In this document: one piece after another, positions 57,907 through 64,000 of the stretch
How positions within the stretch are numbered: the stretch's first letter is position 1
How the letters are laid out: each line of letters opens with the position of its first letter
Assembly: GCA_038229295.1 (NCBI GenBank)
Contig: JBBROO010000010.1
Coordinates: 1-64,000, forward strand
Length of the DNA stretch: 64,000 bases
Reading direction: 5' to 3'
Source of the DNA: JAJPGZ01 sp038229295
GTDB lineage: Bacteria; Verrucomicrobiota; Verrucomicrobiia; Chthoniobacterales; UBA10450
Position numbers and translations under genes: made by a program
The notes under the pieces: generated by a model
Told to the model about the DNA's origin: nothing
Databases searched by the model: none
The model's input: the letters and a program-made list of their open reading frames with translations, nothing else

Positions 57907-58262
57907 GGGGGCGCACTGGTTTCGACTCATCGTTGGAAACGCAGGCGGCATGTCGAGGATGGTTCGTTGGCCTCGTTAAAATCCGGACCAAAACAAATAA
58001 ACGCAGATCACCAAGATCTCGCTCTCGCGGCTTAATTGACCGTGACGTTTGGAGTTGGACGCCTGCTACGGCGCCAAACGTGGACAGCAGGCTAATCGGA
58101 CGGCGGAGCGACCGCGCCGGACGGTGAAGGAACTTCGCGGATGCTCGGGGGCCGGCAGTGTGCCGGTGCAACGTTCGGCTCCTTAAATATAAACGCCGGA
58201 TACACATGTAGATGTTTGCGCGGATAGCGGCGAGGACAGGGGTTCAACTCCCCTCGCCTCCA
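57907..58262 (+). ncRNA. ssrA: transfer-messenger RNA
   Basis: The 5' end GGGGGCGCACTGGTTTCGAC and the 3' end with the T arm GGTTCAACTCC and CGCCTCCA fold into the alanine-tRNA-like domain (7-bp acceptor stem GGGGGCG/CGCCTCC with one G-U). The CCA is not encoded. The tag frame at 58000-58035 reads NADHQDLALAA then TAA; the added alanine precedes it. tmRNA with SmpB rescues stalled ribosomes and marks the peptide for proteolysis. Its 3' end overlaps the convergent FAD-fusion gene by 19 bases. Confidence 0.93.
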
Positions 58263-60259
58263 CTTTCACGCCTGTTTAATTCATGCTGGTGCCGAACTCG
58301 CGTCATGAGTGCGGTCACTCCGATTGCGGCCACGGTGACTAGAGCGATCATCGCGGACATGCGATAACGAGCGATGAACAAGGCAAATAATCCTTCGTGC
58401 ATTGTCAGGCCCATAAAAACGATCGTTGCCAACGGCAAACGAATCTCCGTGCCTGATCGGGTAACAAGGCGTCGTTGAAAAACTCCGATGAGCAGAAAGC
58501 TAACGAAGCCGAGCACCGCCCACGCGACAAAGTTCTGGAGAGGAATTCCGTAATACTGGCCGACGCCGAAGTAGCTCCATGCACCGCGGTAAACGTGGTT
58601 CGGATCGGCGACCAGATCGTAGGCCACAAGCAAAATTGTAGCCAGTAGTGTACGAAGTAGCAGTGGCGCGGTGCCCGGCAAGAGATCGGCTATCGTGGCG
58701 TAAGCGAGATATGAGACGATGAACCAAACGAAAGGAATCAGAATCGGAATCAGTCCGAATAATTGAATCGGCATTTCGGCGTTGTAGCGATATGCGCCGA
58801 ATATGAGACCCGTGGCAGTCCCGAGCAGCTCGATGGCGATGGACCACACCAACACGAAAATCAAAAAGGCCAACGAAAACGACCATCCGAATCGCCGGCG
58901 TGAGTCGATGAAGCAGAATGTGGTCGCGATACCGGCAAAAACATTGGCCCGCAGATTGTAAGAGGCTGGAAAGGCCGACGCGTTAAAGATTCGGGCAAAC
59001 CAAAACGTCCCTAAAGCAGCGAAAAGCAGGAATGCCGTCAGGCATTCAAAAGCGATTGCTCGTCGACCCGTGTCGTTTTTTGAAAGAAGGCGCGTCCGCC
59101 AAATCGGTTGGATACCGAAGCCGAAGTGGCGTTGCGCGAATGCGACCGACGCGACCATCGCGCGACTGGCCCACCTCGGAAGTAACGAAGGCAGCCGAAT
59201 AGCGCAGAAGGTGGCGAGCGAAAGAAACGTGGGACGGATGCGACGCAACACTCGCCGTTCGTAAACCGCGCCCTTGCGTTCGTTCGGAATCCGATCGTCC
59301 ACCAAAACCTCCGCGGCGATGCGTCCCGATTCGATCGCGAAAGCGATACCTTCCCCGGAGAGTGGCTGGATGAGCGACGCGGCGTCACCAAGCAAAACAT
59401 AACCCGGCCCCCAGAGTTTCCGACGAAGCCGGCCCGTCCACGTAAATTTTGCGAGGTTCAGGGGGAACCCTATGATGTTTCCTTCAAAGCGGGCGTCACC
59501 GAGGTAGCGCCTCATCTCCGGAGTCTGGCAATAGTAATTGAATCGTTCTTTTAAGATGCGGTTATCAGTGGCATTTCCGTAACCGACATTGGCCCAGCGT
59601 TCGCCATCGCGAATGAAAGGAAAAAGCCAGAAGTATCCGACATGCTCGACATCGAAGAAAAATACTAACCCGTCGAATGTTTCTGGCACACCGCGCACAT
59701 ACTGACGTAACGCATGGATGACGTTGTCATCGGCAGTCGAGCCAGTTTCCCGACGCACGATACTTCGGCTTCCATCCGCGCCGACCAAGAGTCGACAAGT
59801 TAACTCGCGAGACCCATTCGCCTCGTCCAGTCTGATTCCGCATACGCCGTCAGCGTTCGTTAACAACGCGGAGACCGATGCGTTTTCCAACGTTTGCGCG
59901 CCGGCGTTTACGGTTGCTTGCCAAAGCGCGTTATCGAATTCCAATCGCGGAATGACATCGAGCGCCTGGCCCTCACGGATGAGGCGATGGCCGTGCGGGT
60001 AGTGCAGGATTTGCCGCGCCGTGCAAGAGCGGGATGGCGTCAATGAAGGCAGCTCCGGAAACACTTCGCAGATGCGTGGGATCGCCTGATAGGTGAGTCC
60101 GTCCCCGCAAACCTTGTCGCGGGGAAATTTCTCCTTGTCGATCAAAAGGACGCGCAGGCGCGATCCGAATTTGAGCAGCGAACGAACGAACGCGCAGCCG
60201 GCGGGCCCGCCTCCTACGACGATGACATCGTAGTCCGATTCGATGCCGTTAGAACTCAT
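58244..60259 (-). CDS. FAD-dependent reductase fused to carotenoid-type membrane domain
   Basis: I start at ATG 60259 (MSSNGIESDYDVIVVGGGPAGCAF); the ORF to 60430 is unlikely. The 671-residue protein has an FAD-binding geranylgeranyl-reductase-like half (residues 1-385: VVGGGPAGC, VGADGSRS, LLGDAASLIQPLSGEGIAFAIESG) and a membrane half with six to seven helices (about 405-660) of the CruF/carotenoid-hydratase-like type (GAYRYNAEMPIQLFGLIPILIPFVW; YDLVADPNHVYRGAWSY). The fusion suggests a two-step carotenoid or prenyl-lipid modification. The last residues are encoded by the antisense of the tmRNA 3' end. The gene has no exact motif copy. Confidence 0.82.
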   Translation of the reverse strand: MSSNGIESDYDVIVVGGGPAGCAFVRSLLKFGSRLRVLLIDKEKFPRDKVCGDGLTYQAIPRICEVFPELPSLTPSRSCTARQILHYPHGHRLIREGQALDVIPRLEFDNALWQATVNAGAQTLENASVSALLTNADGVCGIRLDEANGSRELTCRLLVGADGSRSIVRRETGSTADDNVIHALRQYVRGVPETFDGLVFFFDVEHVGYFWLFPFIRDGERWANVGYGNATDNRILKERFNYYCQTPEMRRYLGDARFEGNIIGFPLNLAKFTWTGRLRRKLWGPGYVLLGDAASLIQPLSGEGIAFAIESGRIAAEVLVDDRIPNERKGAVYERRVLRRIRPTFLSLATFCAIRLPSLLPRWASRAMVASVAFAQRHFGFGIQPIWRTRLLSKNDTGRRAIAFECLTAFLLFAALGTFWFARIFNASAFPASYNLRANVFAGIATTFCFIDSRRRFGWSFSLAFLIFVLVWSIAIELLGTATGLIFGAYRYNAEMPIQLFGLIPILIPFVWFIVSYLAYATIADLLPGTAPLLLRTLLATILLVAYDLVADPNHVYRGAWSYFGVGQYYGIPLQNFVAWAVLGFVSFLLIGVFQRRLVTRSGTEIRLPLATIVFMGLTMHEGLFALFIARYRMSAMIALVTVAAIGVTALMTRVRHQHELNRRESGGEGS

Positions 60260-60456
60260 TGGCAGCTTCTCGCAGGAGTCGGGGCACGGAAATTTATCTC
60301 CCCTAACGAGACACGACCATGTCCCAGCCGCGGAAAAATGTAAATCAAGCCGGCCAATCGATGAGACGCGTTCATTAATTTTTCGCTGTGAATTGAGCAC
60401 TTTAGCAAAAAAAGGCTTCCCAACGATCACGGTAATGTTATAAATTCCATAATTCG

Positions 60457-60921
60457 ATGTTAACCCAATTCTTCAAATCCAGTGCCCTTCCGAAAGTCGC
60501 TTATCCTCTCGCCATCCTGCTCGCTTGCTTCCTCCTCAGCGCGCGCCCTCAGCAACCGGTCATCCTGACTCCCGGCGAAAACGATCTCGTTGTTCTCAAC
60601 GGGTGCGTCGTCTCGGCCTGCAACTATCTCGCCGCGCTCAAAACGAAGCACAGCCTCGATGAAAATTTCTGGGTCAAGATTCTTCTCGTTCGTTATGCCG
60701 ACCATCCGGCCGGCCACGCTTACTGCGTTTGGGAAACGGACGGCGTTATCTACGGCTACGATCGTAACGCCGGCTCATTCCAAATTCCAGTTTACACGCG
60801 CGACGCGCGCGCCATCGCCATCGTGCTCGCGCAGGAGCTTGGCAAAGTCTTGAAAGAGCCTCTCGCGGTCGCCAATGCCGAGTTCGTCGAATCGGCGAAA
60901 GCGAAAATCTACAAATACTAG
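60457..60921 (+). CDS. small secreted protein, possible papain-like fold
   Basis: A 154-residue protein with a signal peptide (MLTQFFKSSALPKVAYPLAILLACFLLSA). The mature part has a cysteine pair (NGCVVSACNYLAAL) and a later HAYCVWETDGVIYGYDRNAGSF, whose order Cys-His-Asp resembles a papain-like or transglutaminase-like core. No family is recognised, and the catalytic reading is only a suggestion. It is divergent from the FAD fusion gene with a 197-base AT-richer gap. A strong hairpin lies downstream. Confidence 0.65.
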   Translation: MLTQFFKSSALPKVAYPLAILLACFLLSARPQQPVILTPGENDLVVLNGCVVSACNYLAALKTKHSLDENFWVKILLVRYADHPAGHAYCVWETDGVIYGYDRNAGSFQIPVYTRDARAIAIVLAQELGKVLKEPLAVANAEFVESAKAKIYKY

Positions 60922-60956
60922 CCGGTTGCAGCGCCGCTACCGCTTTTCGTCCGACG

Positions 60957-60994
60957 CAAAAAAAAAGAGCGCGATCATTTTATTGATCGCGCTC
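60957..60994 (-). terminator. rho-independent terminator of the minus-strand glycosyltransferase operon
   Basis: Perfect 11-bp stem GAGCGCGATCA (60967-60977) with its complement (60984-60994), a 6-base loop, and an A-run at 60957-60966 that is a U-tract on the minus strand. It ends transcription from the GT2 cluster at 61103-63480. Confidence 0.92.
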
Positions 60995-61081
60995 ACGCAA
61001 GCTCTCGGGATTATGACTGTGCTTTGATTTTCTGCTTTGTGACTTGATCGCCTGCGCAGCAGCATTTTGAGCAGTGCTCAT
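60980..61081 (-). CDS. possible 33-residue basic peptide
   Basis: On the minus strand ATG 61081 opens 33 codons (MSTAQNAAAQAIKSQSRKS..., Lys/Ser/Gln-rich), ending in a TAA inside the terminator loop. It is 21 bases after the GT2 stop. The composition is plausible for a small basic protein, but there is no independent support. The stop in the loop would let a ribosome disturb the terminator. Confidence 0.25.
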   Translation of the reverse strand: MSTAQNAAAQAIKSQSRKSKHSHNPESLRERDQ

Positions 61082-61102
61082 GCCAACTTGTAAGATCGAC
61101 AA

Positions 61103-62020
61103 TCACAAATCGACTTCGGCAGCGCTGAATTCAGCGCCATTTGGCCGGCGCAATCTTTCCCGCAACGGATGATCGCGATGCTTCGCCACGAACGCTTCGA
61201 ACAAATCCATGTAGGACGCGACCGCGCGTTTGATGGTCGCGAGCGAGTTTCGCGCCGATGCAGTTTTGTATCCCAAGATAACGGACCGAATCTCCGCCAC
61301 TTGTTCGATGTCGATCTTGCACTCCGAAAGTTCAAAGCGAATCGCATCGTGGGCGATGCGCGCGCCACTCTCCACAAACATGTCCCACCGTACCCGCGAT
61401 GTGTTTCGCGGATGCTTGCGATACTGCACCAGCACGTCCGGAAGATTGGCCGCGCCCACAGATCGAATCGCGCGGCTGACGAAATCATAATCGGAATAAC
61501 TAACGACCGCTGGGTCGTAGCGAATTCCGCGCTCGGTGAAAACTTCCCGGCGCAGCATGAGCGCCGATTGGCGAATCGGACAATCCAACAGGCCGAGCCA
61601 GTGGATTTCGAGATCGCTCTCCGGCATCGGCGAGATGTTCATCGAACTTCCGCCCGCGTCAATATTCTCGATCGACGTTCCGACAAGATCGACATCTTCA
61701 TTTCGTTCCAGGAATTCCCACTGTCGCGCCAGTCTCTCCGGCAAAGCGAGGTCGTCGTGATTTAGAAACGCGATGTATTTCCCGCGCGCCTGTTCCATCG
61801 CAAAATTTCGCGTCGCCGAAATACCGCGATTCGTTTCCTGGAAAAAACCGCGAATGCGATTGTCGATCTTGGCGAATTCTTTGATGACGGTCGGAGAGTT
61901 ATCGCTGGATCCGTCATCGACAATCACCAGTTCGAAATCTGCGAACGTCTGCGCGCGTAAGCTCTCGATTGCCGGCGCGAGATAAGGTCCGGCGTTAAAC
62001 ACCGGCATGATGACGGTCAC
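61103..62020 (-). CDS. family 2 glycosyltransferase, first
   Basis: A 305-residue GT-A enzyme with the start MTVIMPVFNAGPYLAPAIESLRAQTF, the DDGSSD nucleotide site, and FLNHDDLALPERL with the DxD-like metal motif. RYDPAVVSYSDYDFVSRAI follows. It is about 60 % identical by eye to the gene at 62551, so it is a duplicate. Such enzymes build surface polysaccharides. The last four residues AEVDL end just short of a motif copy at 61092. Confidence 0.92.
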   Translation of the reverse strand: MTVIMPVFNAGPYLAPAIESLRAQTFADFELVIVDDGSSDNSPTVIKEFAKIDNRIRGFFQETNRGISATRNFAMEQARGKYIAFLNHDDLALPERLARQWEFLERNEDVDLVGTSIENIDAGGSSMNISPMPESDLEIHWLGLLDCPIRQSALMLRREVFTERGIRYDPAVVSYSDYDFVSRAIRSVGAANLPDVLVQYRKHPRNTSRVRWDMFVESGARIAHDAIRFELSECKIDIEQVAEIRSVILGYKTASARNSLATIKRAVASYMDLFEAFVAKHRDHPLRERLRRPNGAEFSAAEVDL

Positions 62021-62041
62021 GACGACAGGATAAATTGCGCG

Positions 62042-62554
62042 TTAGCCGTAATTGATTCCGCTGAAATCAAACGGAATAAGATCGTTCTTGAGCGGCAGCC
62101 GATATTTATCCGGGTCGGCATGTTCGTAGCCGCGGTTGGGCAGGTTAACAAAGTAGGCGTCAGTCGTGCCGATGTTTTGCACGGCGTGAAAAACTCCGCG
62201 CGGAATGGTGAAGAGCGTCCGGTTTTTTTCGCTGAAGGTAAATTGATTTAACATTTTGTAAGTCGGCGAATCTTCGCGGTTGTCGAAAAAGACCCAATGC
62301 AAAACGCCGTGCAGTATGGCGATGCGATCGTCCTGGTTTTTGTGCACGACCCATCCTTTGATCGCTTTCGGTCGCACGCTCGCGCTGTAAACAAAGACAA
62401 GTGGATCAGGATGAAAGTCCCACTTCAGATCGAAAAGTTCGACCACCTCTCCCCGTCCGTCCTCGATGGTCGTTAGGCGACGCATGGCCAGTCCGTGGAT
62501 CACGGGCGCGATGCGCTCCCCTGTTTCAGTGACGGTTTGTCGATCTTTCTTCAT
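62042..62554 (-). CDS. RmlC-like cupin (sugar 3,5-epimerase-related)
   Basis: A 170-residue cupin protein with the dTDP-4-dehydrorhamnose 3,5-epimerase pattern: DGRGEVVELF, WVVHKNQDDRIAILHGVLHWVFFD, and IPRGVFHAVQNIG. The catalytic His is in PRGVFHAV or KGWVVHKN. It probably modifies a nucleotide sugar for the two flanking glycosyltransferases. The first codons MKKDRQ contain a motif copy (62538), and a second (62554) covers the start codon, so both flank the ATG. Confidence 0.85.
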   Translation of the reverse strand: MKKDRQTVTETGERIAPVIHGLAMRRLTTIEDGRGEVVELFDLKWDFHPDPLVFVYSASVRPKAIKGWVVHKNQDDRIAILHGVLHWVFFDNREDSPTYKMLNQFTFSEKNRTLFTIPRGVFHAVQNIGTTDAYFVNLPNRGYEHADPDKYRLPLKNDLIPFDFSGINYG

Positions 62555-63480
62555 GTCGATCTTGCGATGTTCTGGCGAAGTGTCGCCAGCAACGGATGGT
62601 CGTGATATCTCTCCGCGAACGCGTCAAACAAGTCGAGATAAAGCTCGAGAGCGCGATTAATGTCGCGGACCGAGCGCGCTGACTCTTTCTTTTTGTAACT
62701 CAAGAGGGTCGCGCGAATGTCGGCGATATCTTTTTCGTCGATCGCGAAATCGGGCAGTTCATGGGCGATGGCCGCGCGCGAAATGCGAATGCCGCTCTCA
62801 ACAAACTCGTCGTTGCGCGTTCGCGAGGTGTTTTTCGGGTGCTTGCGATACCGCACGAGAATTTGCGGAAGGTTCGCGGCTTTCCGCTTTCGAATGGCGC
62901 GACTCAAAAAATCGTAATCGGAATTGATCGGCATCGATTCGTCGTAACGAAGATCGGTAAATGCTTTGGCGCGGCCCATCAAAGCGGACTGCCGGATCGG
63001 GCAATCGAACAAAGCCATCCAGTGAATCTCCAAATCGCTCTCCGGCATTTCCGTGATGTTGATGCGTTCGCCGCGCTCATTCACATTCTCGATCGCGGTT
63101 CCGACAAGATCGACCCGCCTTCGCGTGGCTCCGGCGCGGCAGGCCTCTTCATTTGCGCACAGAAAGGCGAGCTGCTCTTCGAAACGTGTCGGCAGCGCGA
63201 CGTCATCGTGATTAAGAAACGCGAAATATTCGCCGCGCATTTGCGACAAACCGAAATTGCGCGTGGCCGGAATCCCGCGGTTTTCCTTCCGGAAGATCGG
63301 CCGAATGCGATTGTCGATCTTAGCGAAACGTCGCAGCGTTTCCGCCGAATCATCGGTCGATTCATCATCGACCGCGAGCAATTCCCAATCGGCAAAAGTT
63401 TGCGCGCGCAAACTTTCGAGGGCCGGTTCGAGAAACGCGCCGGCGTTGAACACCGGCATTAGAATACTGATTGCCGGCAA
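62551..63480 (-). CDS. family 2 glycosyltransferase, second
   Basis: A 309-residue GT-A enzyme (MPAISILMPVFNAGAFLEPALESLRAQTF, DDESTD, FLNHDDVALPTRF), paralogous to the first. Its extra residues RAGATRRRVDLVG follow a variant motif region at about 63107. It is divergent in partner but probably acts in the same polymer. The stop overlaps the cupin start by 4 bases; the three genes form one operon ending at the terminator at 60957. Confidence 0.92.
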   Translation of the reverse strand: MPAISILMPVFNAGAFLEPALESLRAQTFADWELLAVDDESTDDSAETLRRFAKIDNRIRPIFRKENRGIPATRNFGLSQMRGEYFAFLNHDDVALPTRFEEQLAFLCANEEACRAGATRRRVDLVGTAIENVNERGERINITEMPESDLEIHWMALFDCPIRQSALMGRAKAFTDLRYDESMPINSDYDFLSRAIRKRKAANLPQILVRYRKHPKNTSRTRNDEFVESGIRISRAAIAHELPDFAIDEKDIADIRATLLSYKKKESARSVRDINRALELYLDLFDAFAERYHDHPLLATLRQNIARST

Positions 63481-63492
63481 AGCCGATTTGAA

Positions 63493-64000
63493 TCAGGAGA
63501 CTCGGCGCCGCCGCAGCGCGCGGAGCGCGAGCAAGCCCACGGCACCAGTCACCGCGAGCATGGAGATGGACGGTTCGGGAATCGGCGCGGCGAAATTCGA
63601 GATTGTTACTCCGCCATCGCCGCCGTAATTCGCGATCAGTCGAAATCCGAAAACATCACCTGCGGCTACCGCAAAAGACGAGGAGCTGCTTTGCGGGCCG
63701 GTGGCGATCAGCGTGAAACTGCCGTTTACGAGATACCCAAAAGTGACCGATCCGGTTAAGGCCCAGTCAAACGAAACCGTTCCGCTGCCGGCCGCCGGGG
63801 CGGTCAGATCGAAATTATCCGTGGCGATAGGAAACGTAATATTCTGGATATTCAGGGTTACCGAAGTCGGCTGGTTCGTGACTAAGGAATCGGAAGTCGG
63901 AACGAAAGTGAGTGACGATGTCCAGTTGCCGAAGACGCCATTGGCACTGGCCCCGGTATAAGTGCCGTTCGGTGGCGGATTGAGCGCGTAGGGCGGAATG
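63493..64000 (-). CDS. PEP-CTERM sorting-domain protein, C-terminal part (cut by window edge)
   Basis: The minus strand is open from the right edge to a TGA at 63493, giving 168 codons plus. The secreted beta-rich mature part (SFDWALTGSVTFGYLVNGSF, GDVFGFRLIANYGG) ends in the PEP-CTERM tail: PIPEPS, a hydrophobic helix (SMLAVTGAVGLLALRAL) and RRRR. Exosortase recognises this tail and exports or anchors the protein in connection with extracellular polysaccharide. The start is outside the window. Confidence 0.88.
   Translation of the reverse strand, partial: IPPYALNPPPNGTYTGASANGVFGNWTSSLTFVPTSDSLVTNQPTSVTLNIQNITFPIATDNFDLTAPAAGSGTVSFDWALTGSVTFGYLVNGSFTLIATGPQSSSSSFAVAAGDVFGFRLIANYGGDGGVTISNFAAPIPEPSISMLAVTGAVGLLALRALRRRRVS

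Larger units (their letters stand above)
548..62482. repeat. second interspersed motif GCCTAACGA / TCGTTAGGC
   Basis: The octamer CCTAACGA (or TCGTTAGG) is found about 31 times, for example near 548, 3959, 4003, 5186, 5934, 10557, 11730, 12682, 14153, 17648, 18967, 22492, 24300, 25658, 28478, 30955, 32676, 34747, 35742, 40458, 40914, 43146, 47029, 47358, 48942, 49749, 50277, 56233, 56584, 60303, 62474. Base composition predicts about two. A further 27 or so sites keep only GTTAGG/CCTAAC. It is weaker than the first motif. Confidence 0.7.
164..63321. repeat. interspersed 10-mer TGTCGATCTT / AAGATCGACA, about 97 exact copies
   Basis: Read by eye. TGTCGATCTT starts at 164, 774, 1128, 4469, 7448, 8756, 9046, 9085, 11249, 12248, 13226, 14457, 14800, 17318, 18416, 19156, 20984, 22679, 23411, 26046, 27687, 27950, 27965, 29368, 30092, 31401, 33076, 34619, 35902, 35918, 37541, 39068, 42667, 43825, 47011, 47296, 50124, 51704, 53962, 54364, 57071, 61309, 61861, 62538, 62554, 63312 (46). 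AAGATCGACA starts at 502, 1498, 2137, 5209, 6567, 8103, 10034, 11622, 12434, 12976, 14294, 14900, 16236, 18519, 19560, 19908, 21705, 22134, 22304, 23097, 24105, 25363, 26626, 26889, 28250, 30487, 32333, 32771, 34084, 35330, 40273, 41401, 41597, 42048, 43798, 44302, 45062, 45449, 46289, 49137, 50064, 50568, 50940, 51210, 52540, 52786, 56725, 57614, 57832, 61092, 61685 (51). Consensus extends to GCAAGATCGACAW. Confidence 0.95.

Noticed and set aside
57896..58207. Reverse-strand 103-codon ORF across the ssrA region
   Set aside because: It lies antisense to a well-defined tmRNA and has no protein-like pattern.
1..64000. CRISPR array from the repeated 10-mer
   Set aside because: Copies are irregularly spaced, in both orientations and inside genes. 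There are no cas genes or regular spacers.
1..64000. Interpretation of the 10-mer as Chi or KOPS
   Set aside because: Those signals are strongly strand-biased along a replichore. Here the orientations are 46 to 51 and mixed even within one gene. A whole-genome check would still be needed.
1..64000. Interpretation of the 10-mer as paired terminators, as for some DUS/USS pairs
   Set aside because: Only a few close inverted pairs exist; most copies are single and inside coding sequence.

Overview
The window is a GC-rich, gene-dense bacterial chromosome segment. About 94 % is coding, with many ATGA start/stop overlaps. The last gene ends in a PEP-CTERM sorting tail. Together with a Gfo/Idh oxidoreductase, DUF6268-type barrels, GNAT and sulfotransferase genes, an EPS-type glycosyltransferase cluster and many short palindromic repeats, this suggests a soil or freshwater Verrucomicrobiota (Spartobacteria/Chthoniobacterales-like). 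That placement is inference; there is no rRNA gene in the window to settle it.

Layout. 0-2.3 kb: fatty-acid beta-oxidation (acyl-CoA dehydrogenase, cut by the left edge, and FadJ-like multifunctional enzyme). 2.4-6.3 kb: MgtE Mg2+ channel, a secreted protein, and a DUF47/Pit phosphate uptake pair. 6.4-10 kb: Gfo/Idh oxidoreductase, ribosomal protein bL28, an Arg-rich unknown protein, acyl carrier protein. 9.9-14.1 kb: MscS channel, two GNAT proteins (the second fused to an SMR/EamA-type membrane half) and a small SMR partner. 14.1-20.7 kb: arginase-fold enzyme, membrane-TPR protein, iron-permease-like protein, then nth-hflX-miaA and an RRM RNA-binding protein. 21-25.3 kb: sulfotransferase flanked by inverted palindromic elements, nucleotide-sugar epimerase, M23 peptidase, DUF2752 and Yip1/GYF membrane proteins. 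25.4-37.5 kb: AlkA-like glycosylase, UPF0173 hydrolase, two DUF6268 outer-membrane proteins around an ABC-2 exporter, nitrilase, MFS exporter, GT39 mannosyl/arabinosyl-type transferase, secreted double GlcG/HbpS protein. 37.6-46.7 kb: a putative redox cluster: outer-membrane barrel, four-helix-bundle (S23/IVP) gene inside an inverted-repeat element, ten-haem cytochrome c with a C-terminal LVIVD propeller, ferredoxin, and two tandem CysJ-like NADPH/FAD reductases. 46.7-58 kb: MBL hydrolases, adenylate cyclase, YfhO-like membrane protein, 5-formyl-THF cyclo-ligase, DUF1460 amidase, PAS-GAF histidine kinase, glycosyltransferase, sulfotransferase and tmRNA (ssrA). 58-64 kb: FAD reductase/carotenoid-type membrane fusion, a small secreted protein, two GT2 glycosyltransferases with a sugar-epimerase-like cupin, and a PEP-CTERM protein cut by the right edge.

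The most striking feature is not a gene. The 10-mer TGTCGATCTT (reverse AAGATCGACA) occurs about 97 times in 64 kb, in both orientations almost equally, in all six coding frames and between genes, against roughly 0.1 expected from base composition. The density and behaviour match DNA uptake sequences of Neisseriaceae and Pasteurellaceae. I know of none described in Verrucomicrobiota. A second, weaker motif, GCCTAACGA, is enriched in the same way. On top of this lie at least six families of miniature palindromic elements, several of which have become part of protein-coding sequence.
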